Positions 1 to 6,433 of a stretch of 7,025 nt of DNA are shown here, one piece after another (position 1 is the first letter of the stretch; each line of letters opens with the position of its first letter). The stretch lies in the NCBI GenBank assembly GCA_028282865.1, contig JANQHA010000405.1, forward strand, positions 1 to 7,025. Direction: 5' to 3'. The position numbers were made by a program, and so were the translations under genes. This DNA is from Oligoflexales bacterium. GTDB lineage: Bacteria > Bdellovibrionota_B > Oligoflexia > Oligoflexales > CACXFL01. The notes under the pieces were generated by a model. It saw nothing but the letters and a program-made list of their open reading frames with translations. It ran no database searches and had not been told where the DNA came from.

Positions 1-315
1 ATAAACGACATTATCAAGCCTAAGCTCTAGGTTCTGGAAGAAGATCTCAGCGGTAACACCACGCTTTGTAGCAGCCTCTTTGAAGAGCCTACGAAACGGG
101 CCTTCTAAAACTCCATAAACCCGACGGACCTTCTGCTTCTCTCTAAGCTGTTGGCCGTATTCCGACAGTTTGGAGCGCCTTTGTCCATGCTGACCTGGAG
201 CATAATTTTTACGATCGAAGCTACACTTATCGGTGAGACAGCGGTCTCCTTTTAAAAACAGCTTCATTCCTTCACGACGGCAAAACCGACAAACCGGACC
301 ATTATATTTGGCCAC
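1..315 (-). CDS. rpsD: 30S ribosomal protein S4, N-terminal part (cut by window edge)
   Basis: Primary 16S rRNA-binding protein that nucleates assembly of the 30S body; in E. coli it also represses the alpha operon. The visible 105 codons begin [18 protein letters not shown] and end ELRLDNVVY, the start of the S4 RNA-binding domain; the rest lies beyond position 1. Cys9, Cys12, Cys26 and Cys31 (C-x2-C, C-x4-C) form the N-terminal zinc knuckle of the zinc-binding S4 form, followed by the conserved YAPGQHGQ segment. The start is GTG at 313-315. It is chosen because the family N-terminus begins there and a perfect AGGAGG lies 7 nt upstream, with no better ATG nearby. It follows rpsK by 17 nt, the usual rpsM-rpsK-rpsD order; rpoA and rplQ would be expected next but are not visible. 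Identity is secure. Confidence 0.97.
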   Translation of the reverse strand, partial: MAKYNGPVCRFCRREGMKLFLKGDRCLTDKCSFDRKNYAPGQHGQRRSKLSEYGQQLREKQKVRRVYGVLEGPFRRLFKEAATKRGVTAEIFFQNLELRLDNVVY

Positions 316-322
316 TGCTAAA

Positions 323-328
323 CCTCCT
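323..328 (-). promoter_or_regulatory. Ribosome binding site of rpsD
   Basis: The minus strand reads TTTAGGAGGTTTAGCA immediately before GTG. It contains a full AGGAGG Shine-Dalgarno with a 7-nt spacer. This decides the GTG start of rpsD. The upstream rpsK TAG stop ends just before it. Confidence 0.85.
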
Positions 329-332
329 AAAT

Positions 333-725
333 CTAAACTCGCCTTCGCTTTGGTGGGCGGCACCCATTATGAGGGATAGGCGTAATATCTTTGATTAATG
401 AAACGCGCATACCTGCAGCAGCAATAGCTCTCACTGCGCTCTCGCGTCCTGACCCCGGGCCTTTTACTACGACTGATACAGTCTTCATTCCCATATCAGA
501 AGCCCTCTTAGCAGCATCTTCCGCAGCAACCTGAGCCGCAAAAGGAGTGCTCTTTCGAGAGCCTTTGAAACCTTTAGAACCAGAAGTCGACCACGAAACC
601 ACGTCGCCATTAACGTCGGTAAAGGTAATAATGGTATTATTAAAGGTAGCTCGGATATAACATATACCTACCGGAACATTCCTTTTGGTCTTTTTCTTTC
701 TGACACCAGCTGTTTTAACTGCCAT
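333..725 (-). CDS. rpsK: 30S ribosomal protein S11
   Basis: S11 sits on the 30S platform, contacts 16S rRNA and S7/S18, and helps shape the mRNA exit (E-site) region. The 130-residue product has the family length. Family marks are NNTIITFTD near residues 29-37, the [20 protein letters not shown] stretch, the VKGPGSGRE loop and the invariant tail [13 protein letters not shown]. The basic N-terminus (KKKTKR) is typical. The start is ATG with AGAGGAT upstream; the gene lies 14 nt after rpsM and ends in TAG. Co-transcription with rpsM and rpsD is inferred from the short gaps. No oddities seen. Confidence 0.98.
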   Translation of the reverse strand: MAVKTAGVRKKKTKRNVPVGICYIRATFNNTIITFTDVNGDVVSWSTSGSKGFKGSRKSTPFAAQVAAEDAAKRASDMGMKTVSVVVKGPGSGRESAVRAIAAAGMRVSLIKDITPIPHNGCRPPKRRRV

Positions 726-739
726 GCTATCCTCTCACC

Positions 740-1108
740 TTACTTTTTCTTATTTGCAACCGTTTTTCTCGGGCCTTTACGGGTTCTAGCATTTGTCTTA
801 GTACGTTGACCCCTAACCGGAAGCCCCCGACGATGCCTTAGCCCTCGGTAACAGCCTAAGTCGATCAATCTTTTAACTGACAGCGAAACCTCTCTTCGCC
901 TGTCACCTTCGACTAAACACTCAGAGTCGATCACCTGCCTGACAGCATTGACCTCATCAGAGGTTAAATTTCCAGCCTTAGTATCTGGAGACAACCCTAC
1001 TTTCTCGACAATCCGAGCAGCACTCGAACGTCCAATTCCGTAGATGGAAGTCAACGCGACAGATATTTTCTTTTGACCAGGTAAGTCAACACCAGCTATT
1101 CGGGCCAT
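740..1108 (-). CDS. rpsM: 30S ribosomal protein S13
   Basis: S13 lies in the head of the 30S subunit, binds 16S rRNA, forms inter-subunit bridges with 23S rRNA and L5, and its basic tail approaches P-site tRNA. The protein has 122 residues, matching the family. It starts [15 protein letters not shown] and has the helix-turn-helix segment [13 protein letters not shown] near residues 22-34. The motif [17 protein letters not shown] precedes [10 protein letters not shown] and a lysine-rich end. The start is ATG with a strong AAGGAG in the 15-nt gap after rpmJ. In E. coli, S4 represses translation at a pseudoknot in the leader before rpsM; here the gap is too short for an independent leader of that kind. 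Ends in TAA. Confidence 0.98.
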   Translation of the reverse strand: MARIAGVDLPGQKKISVALTSIYGIGRSSAARIVEKVGLSPDTKAGNLTSDEVNAVRQVIDSECLVEGDRRREVSLSVKRLIDLGCYRGLRHRRGLPVRGQRTKTNARTRKGPRKTVANKKK

Positions 1109-1123
1109 ACACCCCTACTCCTT

Positions 1124-1237
1124 CTATCCTTGCCTTTGTTTATGCTTTTTGTTGTCACATATAACGCGTATCACACCGCGCCTTTTTATCACCTTGCACT
1201 TATCACACATAGCTTTAACACTTGCACGAACTTTCAT
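1124..1237 (-). CDS. rpmJ: 50S ribosomal protein L36 (zinc type)
   Basis: L36 is a tiny zinc-ribbon protein that stabilises 23S rRNA folding near the base of the L7/L12 stalk. Reading the minus strand from ATG at 1235-1237 to TAG gives 37 residues, starting [20 protein letters not shown] and ending [10 protein letters not shown]. Cys11, Cys14, Cys27 and His32 form the canonical CCCH zinc site, so this is the zinc-binding rather than the cysteine-less paralogue. A TAGGTGA Shine-Dalgarno lies just upstream and partly overlaps the infA TAG stop. The gene sits 9 nt after infA and 15 nt before rpsM, the standard position. Length and every key residue fit the family. Confidence 0.97.
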   Translation of the reverse strand: MKVRASVKAMCDKCKVIKRRGVIRVICDNKKHKQRQG

Positions 1238-1246
1238 AAACTTCAC

Positions 1247-1465
1247 CTACTTAGAACGATACGTAATTCTTCCCCGCGACAAATCGTAAGGAGATATCTC
1301 CATCTTAACCTTATCTCCCGGTAAGATGCGAATAAAGTGCATACGCATCTTACCGCTTATATGAGCTAAAACCTCATGGCCATTTTCAAGGCCAACTTTA
1401 AAGGTCGCATTTGGCAATAATTCCTTAACAACACCTTCCACTTCAATAACATCTTCTTTTGCCAC
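1247..1465 (-). CDS. infA: Translation initiation factor IF-1
   Basis: IF-1 binds the A site of the 30S subunit during initiation and works with IF-2 and IF-3. The 72-residue protein is exactly the usual length and is one S1-like OB fold: [13 protein letters not shown] at the start, a central [21 protein letters not shown] segment, then LPGDKV and a basic RGRITYRSK end. The start is GTG, chosen because it gives the conserved MAKED N-terminus. An AGGTGG lies 12 nt upstream, a rather long spacer. It is preceded by a 135-nt gap and may head its own transcript. It ends in TAG, which overlaps the Shine-Dalgarno of rpmJ. Confidence 0.97.
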   Translation of the reverse strand: MAKEDVIEVEGVVKELLPNATFKVGLENGHEVLAHISGKMRMHFIRILPGDKVKMEISPYDLSRGRITYRSK

Positions 1466-1477
1466 GAACCTATCAAT

Positions 1478-1483
1478 CCACCT
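1478..1483 (-). promoter_or_regulatory. Probable ribosome binding site of infA
   Basis: The minus strand reads AAAGGTGGATTG before the infA GTG. AGGTGG is the best Shine-Dalgarno match, but its 12-nt spacer is longer than those of the neighbours. A closer weak match (AGGT) lies 2 nt from the start. Confidence 0.5.
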
Positions 1484-1502
1484 TTCTTAGAAGATACTTC
1501 CC

Positions 1503-1521
1503 CACAGCTTACAATGCTGCG
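1503..1521 (-). other. Small inverted repeat in the infA leader
   Basis: On the minus strand, arms CGCAGC and GCTGTG flank a 7-nt loop (ATTGTAA), giving a 6-bp stem with one G-U pair. It is too short and lacks a U-tract, so it is not a convincing terminator. If the upstream promoter is real it would lie in the infA mRNA leader. A regulatory role is speculative. Confidence 0.35.
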
Positions 1522-1568
1522 ACACACTACCCCAAAGCACTAATCAGAGCAAGTCCTCTTAAGCACTT

Positions 1569-1598
1569 TTTATATAAAAATTCGTTACCAACGGCCAA
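1569..1598 (-). promoter_or_regulatory. Candidate sigma-70-type promoter for infA-rpmJ-rpsM-rpsK-rpsD
   Basis: Reading the minus strand just after adk, TTGGCC (1593-1598) and TATAAA (1569-1574) are separated by 18 nt, an acceptable -35/-10 arrangement. The -10 is strong (5 of 6 consensus bases) and the -35 moderate. The -10 lies inside a perfect 14-bp AT palindrome at 1567-1580. Transcription would begin near 1562, leaving a leader of roughly 100 nt before infA. A weaker alternative is TTGCTC (1547-1552) with TAGTGT (1524-1529) at 17-nt spacing. The call rests on pattern and on this being the only large gap; read-through from secY-adk is equally likely. Confidence 0.4.
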
Positions 1599-1600
1599 CC

Positions 1601-2242
1601 TTAGCCAGTTTTCTGTAAAGCGGCTTCAATCTTCGTAAATACCTCTTCATTATCGCCTGATCCGTCAATCCGCTGGTAAAGGCCCTGATCTTTATAAAAG
1701 CTCAACATAGGAGCAGTTTCCTGGTTATAAACATCTAATCTGACAGAAATTTTATCTAAATCATCATCATCACGGTGTACAAACTCGGTCCCACCACACG
1801 ACTCACACCCCGAAGCCGCCGGAGGGTCGAATTTCTTGTGATAAGATCGACCGCAATTTTTGCAAAGCAGCCGACCTGAAAGCCGTTCTACAAGCTCCTG
1901 CTTATCAACCTCAAGGTGAAGAACCGCAGCCACTTCATGCAGCTCCTTTAGTGAACTCAAAGCTTGCGCTTGAGCCGGATTTCTCGGGTAGCCATCCAGC
2001 AATATATTCTCGTTTAGGTCTTCACTAAGCTCTACCTGGATTAGCTTCAGTAAAACATCATCTGGCACCAAAAGGCCTTGAGAAATAAAGCCCTCTGCTG
2101 TTTTTCCGACCTCTGTACCTTGCTTGATATGTTTTCTTAGCACATCTCCAGTAGAGACTTTGCGGTACCCTAGGCGCTCGCTTATAAGCTCACCTTGAGT
2201 CCCTTTACCAGCTCCTGGAGCACCTGTCAGGACCACAATCAC
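1601..2242 (-). CDS. adk: Adenylate kinase, long zinc-binding form
   Basis: Catalyses ATP + AMP to 2 ADP in the cytoplasm and keeps the adenylate pool balanced. The 213-residue protein is a long-type bacterial enzyme. The P-loop GAPGAGKGT is at residues 7-15, STGDVLR (AMP-binding region) near 30-36, and DGYPRN at 83-88, with Tyr where many homologues have Phe. The LID domain carries Cys127, Cys130, Cys146 and Cys149 (C-x2-C-x15-C-x2-C), the structural zinc site, and is followed by the LID arginines Arg157 and Arg168. The start is GTG and overlaps the secY TGA as GTGA. A GGAAGGA lies about 10 nt upstream within secY, so translation is probably coupled. secY-adk order is common; the usual next gene, map, is absent. 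Confidence 0.97.
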   Translation of the reverse strand: MIVVLTGAPGAGKGTQGELISERLGYRKVSTGDVLRKHIKQGTEVGKTAEGFISQGLLVPDDVLLKLIQVELSEDLNENILLDGYPRNPAQAQALSSLKELHEVAAVLHLEVDKQELVERLSGRLLCKNCGRSYHKKFDPPAASGCESCGGTEFVHRDDDDLDKISVRLDVYNQETAPMLSFYKDQGLYQRIDGSGDNEEVFTKIEAALQKTG

Positions 2243-3564
2243 CGTCTTCGAATCCTTCCAGACTTGCCACCTGAAGCACTACTCTTCAAAAAAGCATCAT
2301 AACGTAAGGATTGCCTGTGCGCCTCAATCTGCCGAAATGTGTCAAGGGCAACACCAACCACAATAAGTAAGCTTGTTCCGCCGAAGTAGAACTGCACATC
2401 AAAACGACTAGTCAAAATAGTTGGAATGACGCAAACAGCAGCCAAATAGACCGAGCCGGTAAGAGTAAGTCGCATAATAATTTTCTGCAAATACTCTGAA
2501 GTCCTAGGCCCGGGACGAATACCTGGAACGAAGCCACCATGCTTTTTCAAGTTCTCAGCAATATCATCTGGCTTGAATGTTATCGATGTATAAAAGTATG
2601 CGAAGAAGATAATTAGCCCTAAATAAACGACATTATATAGCCAACCACCTGGAATAAAAACGGTGTTAATAATATTAGCTAGAATAGTATCGGGAGAAAT
2701 AGCAGCAATGGTCACTGGAAACTGTAGCAAAGAACTAGCAAAAATGGGTGGTATAACTCCAGCAGAGTTGACCCGCATGGGCAGGTTGCTGCTTTGGCCG
2801 CCAAACTGCCGCCTACCGACCTGACGCTTAGCGTACTGGACTGGGACCTGACGAGCACCCTGCTCGACAAAAACAACACCGGCACAAATGATCACGCAAA
2901 CCGCAGAAATTCCTAAGATTGGGAAAAGCCCCATCTGTTGAGAGTTGTATTGCTCGTAAGTATTCGAAACCACTGACGGGAGACCAGCTACGATACCGGC
3001 GAAAATAATCAAAGATATGCCGTTACCGACGCCTCGATCGGTAATCTGCTCTCCTAGCCACATAACAAAGCAAGTACCTGCTGTCAGAGACAGGGTAGTC
3101 ATAATTTTCCAGCTTAGCGTTGCGTTTAGTACCAGCTGCCCAGTGCTCAAAGCATCGCTAGTAAGGGTATTCGCAATCATCATGCCCTGAACCACAGCAA
3201 GAAGGACAGTACCGTACCTAGTATATTGCGTAATCTTGCGTCGGCCCGCATCACCTTCTTTAGATAACTGTTCCAAATGAGGAACCACAACTGTCAACAA
3301 CTGCGCTATAATAGAAGCAGAAATATAAGGCATGACACCCAGTGCAAAAATACTAAAACGCTCTAAGGCACCTCCAGAAAACATATTTAAGGTTCCTAAA
3401 AGGTTTGCACCCTGACTTTTAAAAAATTCAGACAATGCGTTGGTGTCCACACCTGGAATAGGAATATGAACACCGACTCGGTAAAGCGCCAAAAAACCTA
3501 AAGTAAACAAAATCTTTTTTTGGAGGTGGTTCATCTCAGGAAGGGATGAGATCTTTTGCTCCAC
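2239..3564 (-). CDS. secY: Preprotein translocase channel subunit SecY
   Basis: Forms the protein-conducting pore of the SecYEG translocon in the inner membrane, for secreted and membrane proteins. The 441 residues fit the family. Ten hydrophobic segments are visible at about 16-36, 71-94, 116-135, 153-172, 182-201, 213-234, 267-289, 309-329, 363-386 and 393-412. The plug region (about 55-70, with MFSGGALERFS) precedes segment 2. Landmarks are GDAGRRKITQYTRYGT (104-119), GVGNGISLIIFAGIV, QYAKRQVGRR and PGIRPG (347-352), whose Arg corresponds to the conserved cytoplasmic loop arginine needed for SecA/ribosome coupling. The start is GTG, supported by AAGGAG 8 nt upstream; Met11 lacks a good site. 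It follows rplO by 40 nt and its TGA overlaps the adk start. Confidence 0.98.
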   Translation of the reverse strand: MEQKISSLPEMNHLQKKILFTLGFLALYRVGVHIPIPGVDTNALSEFFKSQGANLLGTLNMFSGGALERFSIFALGVMPYISASIIAQLLTVVVPHLEQLSKEGDAGRRKITQYTRYGTVLLAVVQGMMIANTLTSDALSTGQLVLNATLSWKIMTTLSLTAGTCFVMWLGEQITDRGVGNGISLIIFAGIVAGLPSVVSNTYEQYNSQQMGLFPILGISAVCVIICAGVVFVEQGARQVPVQYAKRQVGRRQFGGQSSNLPMRVNSAGVIPPIFASSLLQFPVTIAAISPDTILANIINTVFIPGGWLYNVVYLGLIIFFAYFYTSITFKPDDIAENLKKHGGFVPGIRPGPRTSEYLQKIIMRLTLTGSVYLAAVCVIPTILTSRFDVQFYFGGTSLLIVVGVALDTFRQIEAHRQSLRYDAFLKSSASGGKSGRIRRR

Positions 3565-3572
3565 TACAGCAA

Positions 3573-3578
3573 CTCCTT
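3573..3578 (-). promoter_or_regulatory. Ribosome binding site of secY
   Basis: AAGGAG lies 8 nt before the secY GTG on the minus strand. It decides this start over the in-frame ATG at codon 11, which has no comparable upstream match. Confidence 0.8.
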
Positions 3579-3604
3579 AATTAACAACTCAACGAAACCA
3601 GTTT

Positions 3605-4084
3605 TTACTTTCTTTTAGTTTTAACTGGGGCCGGCTTTTCAAAAATAACCTCTAAAGTGCTCCCCGCCTTTTCAAGACCAACTTTCGCTGAACCTGAAGC
3701 TTTATGGACGGAAATCGTCAACTTTTTCTCGAGTTGACCTCTACCTAACAGCTTAACTTTAACATTCTTGTTTTTAATCAGACCTGCTTTATCCAAAAGT
3801 TCCGGTGTAATTTTAGTCCCATCTTCAAATCTATTTAAAGCGTCAAGGTTAATCGCAGCATACTCGACTCTAAAGTGATTTTTAAAACCTCTTTTAGGCA
3901 ACCTTCTATAGAGAGGAGTCTGGCCACCTTCAAATCCAGCAGCTACACCACCACCTTTTCTAGCTTTTTGTCCTTTATGACCTTTGCCAGCAGTCTTACC
4001 CCACTTACTTCCAATGCCACGACCAAGCCGTTTTTTTGGTCGATTCGAACCCTCATTGGGGGTTAAGTTTCCTAATGTCTTCAT
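3605..4084 (-). CDS. rplO: 50S ribosomal protein L15
   Basis: L15 is a late-assembling 50S protein with a long basic N-terminal extension threading through 23S rRNA. The 159-residue product is slightly longer than the E. coli form because of a basic tail ending KTKRK. The extension is clear: [32 protein letters not shown], then [18 protein letters not shown] near residues 51-68. The globular domain follows, with the [13 protein letters not shown] motif and VHKASGSAK. The start is ATG with AAGGGA in the 19-nt gap after rpmD. It ends in TAA, 40 nt before secY, the standard rplO-secY junction. Confidence 0.98.
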   Translation of the reverse strand: MKTLGNLTPNEGSNRPKKRLGRGIGSKWGKTAGKGHKGQKARKGGGVAAGFEGGQTPLYRRLPKRGFKNHFRVEYAAINLDALNRFEDGTKITPELLDKAGLIKNKNVKVKLLGRGQLEKKLTISVHKASGSAKVGLEKAGSTLEVIFEKPAPVKTKRK

Positions 4085-4103
4085 AGTTCGATTCCCTTAA
4101 ACA

Positions 4104-4286
4104 TCACTTTACTAATTCGTAACTAACCAGATGTTTTACTTTGTTAATCATTCCTCTGGTACAGTTATTATCTGTCACTTCATTAACATGCCCCATACTC
4201 CGAAGGCCTAGGCCACGGATTACTCGGCGTATATTTTGCGACTGGCCAATAACACTCTTCTTTTGTTTAACTCTAATTTTAGCCAT
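4104..4286 (-). CDS. rpmD: 50S ribosomal protein L30
   Basis: L30 is a small single-domain 50S protein that binds 23S rRNA near the 5S rRNA side. The 60 residues are the normal bacterial length. It begins MAKIRVKQKKSVIGQSQNIR, continues through the typical RRVIRGLGLRSMGHVNEVTD segment and the MINKVKHLV helix, and ends VSYELVK. The start is ATG with TGGAG about 8 nt upstream, in a 17-nt gap after rpsE. Some lineages (Cyanobacteria, Chlamydiae) lack this gene, so its presence is a modest taxonomic hint. Ends in TGA. Confidence 0.96.
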   Translation of the reverse strand: MAKIRVKQKKSVIGQSQNIRRVIRGLGLRSMGHVNEVTDNNCTRGMINKVKHLVSYELVK

Positions 4287-4303
4287 TTTAGCACTCCATA
4301 AAA

Positions 4304-4846
4304 CTAAGCTTGGGAACCTTCAGCTACTGATGTTCCAGCTTTTTGCTGCCAAACATCTCCAACAGCCTTACCACGCAGAGCAGCATAATCTTCAATATTA
4401 ATAAGCTGTTGAAAACCATTATAAGTAGCTCGTACAACATTCTGATGGTTTTTTGTACCATGAACCTTACAAACAATATCTTGGAGGCCTGCTAGCTCAC
4501 ACATAGCCCGAACAGCTCCCCCTGCGATAATACCTTTACCTTTTTTAGCTGGGTTCATCATAATCCTAGAAGAACCAAAGCGGCCTATAACCTCAAAAGG
4601 AATGGTACCTTCAAAGTGAGGTACTTTTACCATACTCTTTTTTGCTTGCTCGGCCCCTTTTCGAATAGCATCTGGTACTTCACTTGCTTTGCCAACACCG
4701 TAGCCAACCGAATCACTACCGTTACCTACGACCACTAATGCACTAAAACTAAAACGCCGGCCACCTTTAACAACTTTCGTAACCCGGGCGATATTCACCA
4801 CCCTTTCTTGCATTCCATCAGCCGAAGCTTCTTTTTCCCTAGCCAA
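4304..4846 (-). CDS. rpsE: 30S ribosomal protein S5
   Basis: S5 lies near the mRNA entry side of the 30S subunit; with S4 and S12 it influences decoding accuracy. The protein has 180 residues. The N-terminal double-stranded-RNA-binding-like domain contains VTKVVKGGRRFSFSALVVVG (about 23-42) and GYGVGKASEVPDAIRKG. The C-terminal domain has GRFGSSRIMMNPAKKGKGI, AGGAVRAMCELAG and VRATYNGFQQL. The start is TTG: AAGGGGG lies 5 nt upstream, and the resulting N-terminus matches the E. coli protein in length before the conserved block. The only nearby ATG (codon 12) has no good ribosome site. It lies 17 nt after rplR and ends in TAG. Confidence 0.96.
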   Translation of the reverse strand: MAREKEASADGMQERVVNIARVTKVVKGGRRFSFSALVVVGNGSDSVGYGVGKASEVPDAIRKGAEQAKKSMVKVPHFEGTIPFEVIGRFGSSRIMMNPAKKGKGIIAGGAVRAMCELAGLQDIVCKVHGTKNHQNVVRATYNGFQQLINIEDYAALRGKAVGDVWQQKAGTSVAEGSQA

Positions 4847-4851
4847 AGATT

Positions 4852-4858
4852 CCCCCTT
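4852..4858 (-). promoter_or_regulatory. Ribosome binding site supporting the TTG start of rpsE
   Basis: AAGGGGG lies 5 nt before TTG on the minus strand, inside the 17-nt rplR-rpsE gap. It is the reason for calling the rare TTG start rather than the internal ATG 33 nt downstream. Confidence 0.7.
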
Positions 4859-4863
4859 TATAC

Positions 4864-5217
4864 TTAAAATTGCAGCCCGTTTTCACGAGCTCCGTCGGCT
4901 AAAGCTTGAATACGGCCATGATATGCATAACCATTCTTATCAAACACCACCTGATTTATATTCTTTTCTTTGCATTTTGTTGCCAACTCTTTACCAATTT
5001 CGCTGCAACGCCCTACGTTCGCTCGTTCATCACCGCCTTTTTTAAAGGTGTGAACCGAAACAAGCGTCTTGCCCGCGGTATCATCTATAACCTGCGCATA
5101 AATATGACGGTCAGACCTAAAAACAGAAAGACGCGGTCGCTGCTGAGTGCCATGGATTCTCTTACGAGTACGAGCCTTCCGTTTAATCCTCAAAGAAGCA
5201 CTATTCACTTTAGACAT
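4864..5217 (-). CDS. rplR: 50S ribosomal protein L18
   Basis: L18 binds 5S rRNA together with L5 and carries it into the 50S central protuberance. The 117-residue length is typical. A basic N-terminal segment ([20 protein letters not shown]) is followed by [18 protein letters not shown] near residues 29-46. The C-terminal family signature is [20 protein letters not shown] ending ARENGLQF. The start is ATG with TAGGTGA a few bases upstream, in the 11-nt gap after rplF, the tightest non-overlapping junction between spc-block genes here. Ends in TAA. Confidence 0.98.
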   Translation of the reverse strand: MSKVNSASLRIKRKARTRKRIHGTQQRPRLSVFRSDRHIYAQVIDDTAGKTLVSVHTFKKGGDERANVGRCSEIGKELATKCKEKNINQVVFDKNGYAYHGRIQALADGARENGLQF

Positions 5218-5228
5218 ATATCACCTAC

Positions 5229-5768
5229 CTATTTACCGCCGGCTTTACCGACCTTCGTACTAATTCGTTCATCTGAGTAACGGACACCTTTTCCGTGGTA
5301 AGGCTCCGGCTTTCTAAACGCTCTAATATTCGCAGCGACCTGACCAACCTGCTGCTTACTAGCGCCAGACACAATCACTGTCGTCGTTTTGTCGACTTTA
5401 ATATCAATCCCTGCTGGAGGGGTAAATAAGATTGGATGGCTGTAGCCCAAAGTCAGGTTCAAATCCTTACCTTTCATCTGAGCCCGGTAACCAACCCCGA
5501 TTAGAGTCAAACTTTTACTAAATCCAGTAGAAACCCCTTCGACCATATTAGAAACTAAAGAACGGGTTAAACCATAATACTTTCGGTTTAACTTGCTATC
5601 ATTCTTAGGCACCACAGTCAGAACATCAGGCTTAATGTCCAACCCCATTGAGTCGTGAACTTTCTGTTCAAGCTGACCTTTAGGGCCTTTCACGACCAGA
5701 TGCTGTTTGTCTAGCTTTATCTCAACCCCTTTAGGGATCACTATTGGTTGTTTTCCTATTCGAGACAT
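5229..5768 (-). CDS. rplF: 50S ribosomal protein L6
   Basis: L6 binds 23S rRNA near the GTPase-associated centre, where elongation factors dock. The 179 residues form the usual two repeated alpha-beta domains. It begins MSRIGKQPIVIPKGVE, has VKGPKGQLE near 28-36, the inter-domain SLTLIGVGYRAQMKG region, LTLGYSHPI, and the C-terminal signature RKPEPYHGKGVRYSDE followed by a GKAGGK tail. The start is ATG with TTGAGGTAAG upstream, 27 nt after rpsH. It ends in TAG right before the rplR ribosome site. No internal anomalies. Confidence 0.98.
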   Translation of the reverse strand: MSRIGKQPIVIPKGVEIKLDKQHLVVKGPKGQLEQKVHDSMGLDIKPDVLTVVPKNDSKLNRKYYGLTRSLVSNMVEGVSTGFSKSLTLIGVGYRAQMKGKDLNLTLGYSHPILFTPPAGIDIKVDKTTTVIVSGASKQQVGQVAANIRAFRKPEPYHGKGVRYSDERISTKVGKAGGK

Positions 5769-5795
5769 AAAGTACTTACCTCAATTAATAATCTG

Positions 5796-6194
5796 CTAAT
5801 AAACAGAGCAAAGATATTCACCACCAATCTTCAACTGGCGAGCGTCACGATCAACCATGACACCTTTAGAAGTAGATATGATCGCAATACCAAAGCCATT
5901 CTTTACATAAGGAATTTCATTCGCCCCTACATATATACGCCTAGAAGACTTACTACGGCGTTTCATCTCGCTTATAACTCCCTCACCCATTTCGGTATAC
6001 TTTAGTGCAATTTTCAGCACACCTTGGCGACGGTCTCTAATACATTTATAGTTTTTAACAAATCCCTCATTCTTAAGAATGTGAGCGATAGATATCTTCA
6101 TTTTCGACGCTGGAATCGATACAACATCATGACCAGCTTTCTGGGCATTACGAATACGCGTCAACAAATCGGATATAGGGTCTGTAGTAATCAT
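5796..6194 (-). CDS. rpsH: 30S ribosomal protein S8
   Basis: S8 is a primary binder of the central domain of 16S rRNA; in E. coli it also represses the spc operon by binding the mRNA near the rplE start. The 132-residue protein begins MITTDPISDLLTRIRNAQKA, the standard N-terminus. Its C-terminal RNA-binding domain carries the SKSSRRIYVG segment and the signature GIAIISTSKGVMVDRDARQL with KIGGEYLCSVY at the end. The start is ATG with GAGGAG 8 nt upstream. It follows rpsN by 40 nt, one of the two widest gaps in the spc block; I see no terminator or promoter there. Ends in TAG. Confidence 0.98.
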   Translation of the reverse strand: MITTDPISDLLTRIRNAQKAGHDVVSIPASKMKISIAHILKNEGFVKNYKCIRDRRQGVLKIALKYTEMGEGVISEMKRRSKSSRRIYVGANEIPYVKNGFGIAIISTSKGVMVDRDARQLKIGGEYLCSVY

Positions 6195-6234
6195 AAATAT
6201 CTCTCCTCAAAAAGGCAGTTTCCCACAATAGGAC

Positions 6235-6420
6235 TTACCAAGATGACTTAGTTACACCAGATAACATGCCGTTTAACGCCATATCTCTAAAGCAAATACG
6301 GCAGATTCCAAACTTGCGATAAACCGCCTTAGGTCTACCACACTTATTGCAACGGCTGTACGACCTGACCTTAAATTTTGGCGTTCTTTTTGCTTTTTCT
6401 ATCAAAGCCTTACGAGCCAT
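6235..6420 (-). CDS. rpsN: 30S ribosomal protein S14, short zinc type
   Basis: S14 is a late-assembling protein of the 30S head beside S3 and S10. This is the short zinc (C+) form of 61 residues, unlike the roughly 100-residue cysteine-less form of E. coli. Cys24, Cys27, Cys40 and Cys43 make the zinc ribbon ([20 protein letters not shown] then C). The N-terminus [16 protein letters not shown] and the tail ending KSSW are typical. The start is ATG with GAGGGG in the 13-nt gap after rplE. It sits between rplE and rpsH as in the standard spc order and ends in TAA. Confidence 0.98.
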   Translation of the reverse strand: MARKALIEKAKRTPKFKVRSYSRCNKCGRPKAVYRKFGICRICFRDMALNGMLSGVTKSSW

Positions 6421-6433
6421 GAATACCCCTCAA

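Noticed and set aside
1109..1123. S4-type alpha-operon pseudoknot before rpsM
   Set aside because: Only 15 nt separate rpmJ and rpsM and they are filled by the ribosome site; no leader structure can be supported.
1130..1324. Plus-strand open frame of 64 codons spanning rpmJ and part of infA
   Set aside because: It lies antisense to two clearly identified genes, has no family resemblance, and is a shadow frame.
1503..1580. Possible rho-independent terminator after adk
   Set aside because: The hairpin is only 6 bp with a G-U pair and no U-run after it; the AT palindrome at 1567-1580 has no GC stem.
3565..3604. Promoter or terminator in the rplO-secY gap
   Set aside because: The 40 nt hold a TTAATTAA palindrome and the secY ribosome site but no paired -35/-10 elements and no stem with a U-tract.
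4906..5280. Plus-strand open frame of 124 codons opposite rplR
   Set aside because: It is antisense to a secure L18 gene and the rplF end; its low-complexity hydrophobic start and lack of a ribosome site mark it as a shadow.
5748..6251. Plus-strand frames opposite rpsH and its flanks
   Set aside because: Both frames are complementary to the conserved S8 gene and show no recognisable domain.
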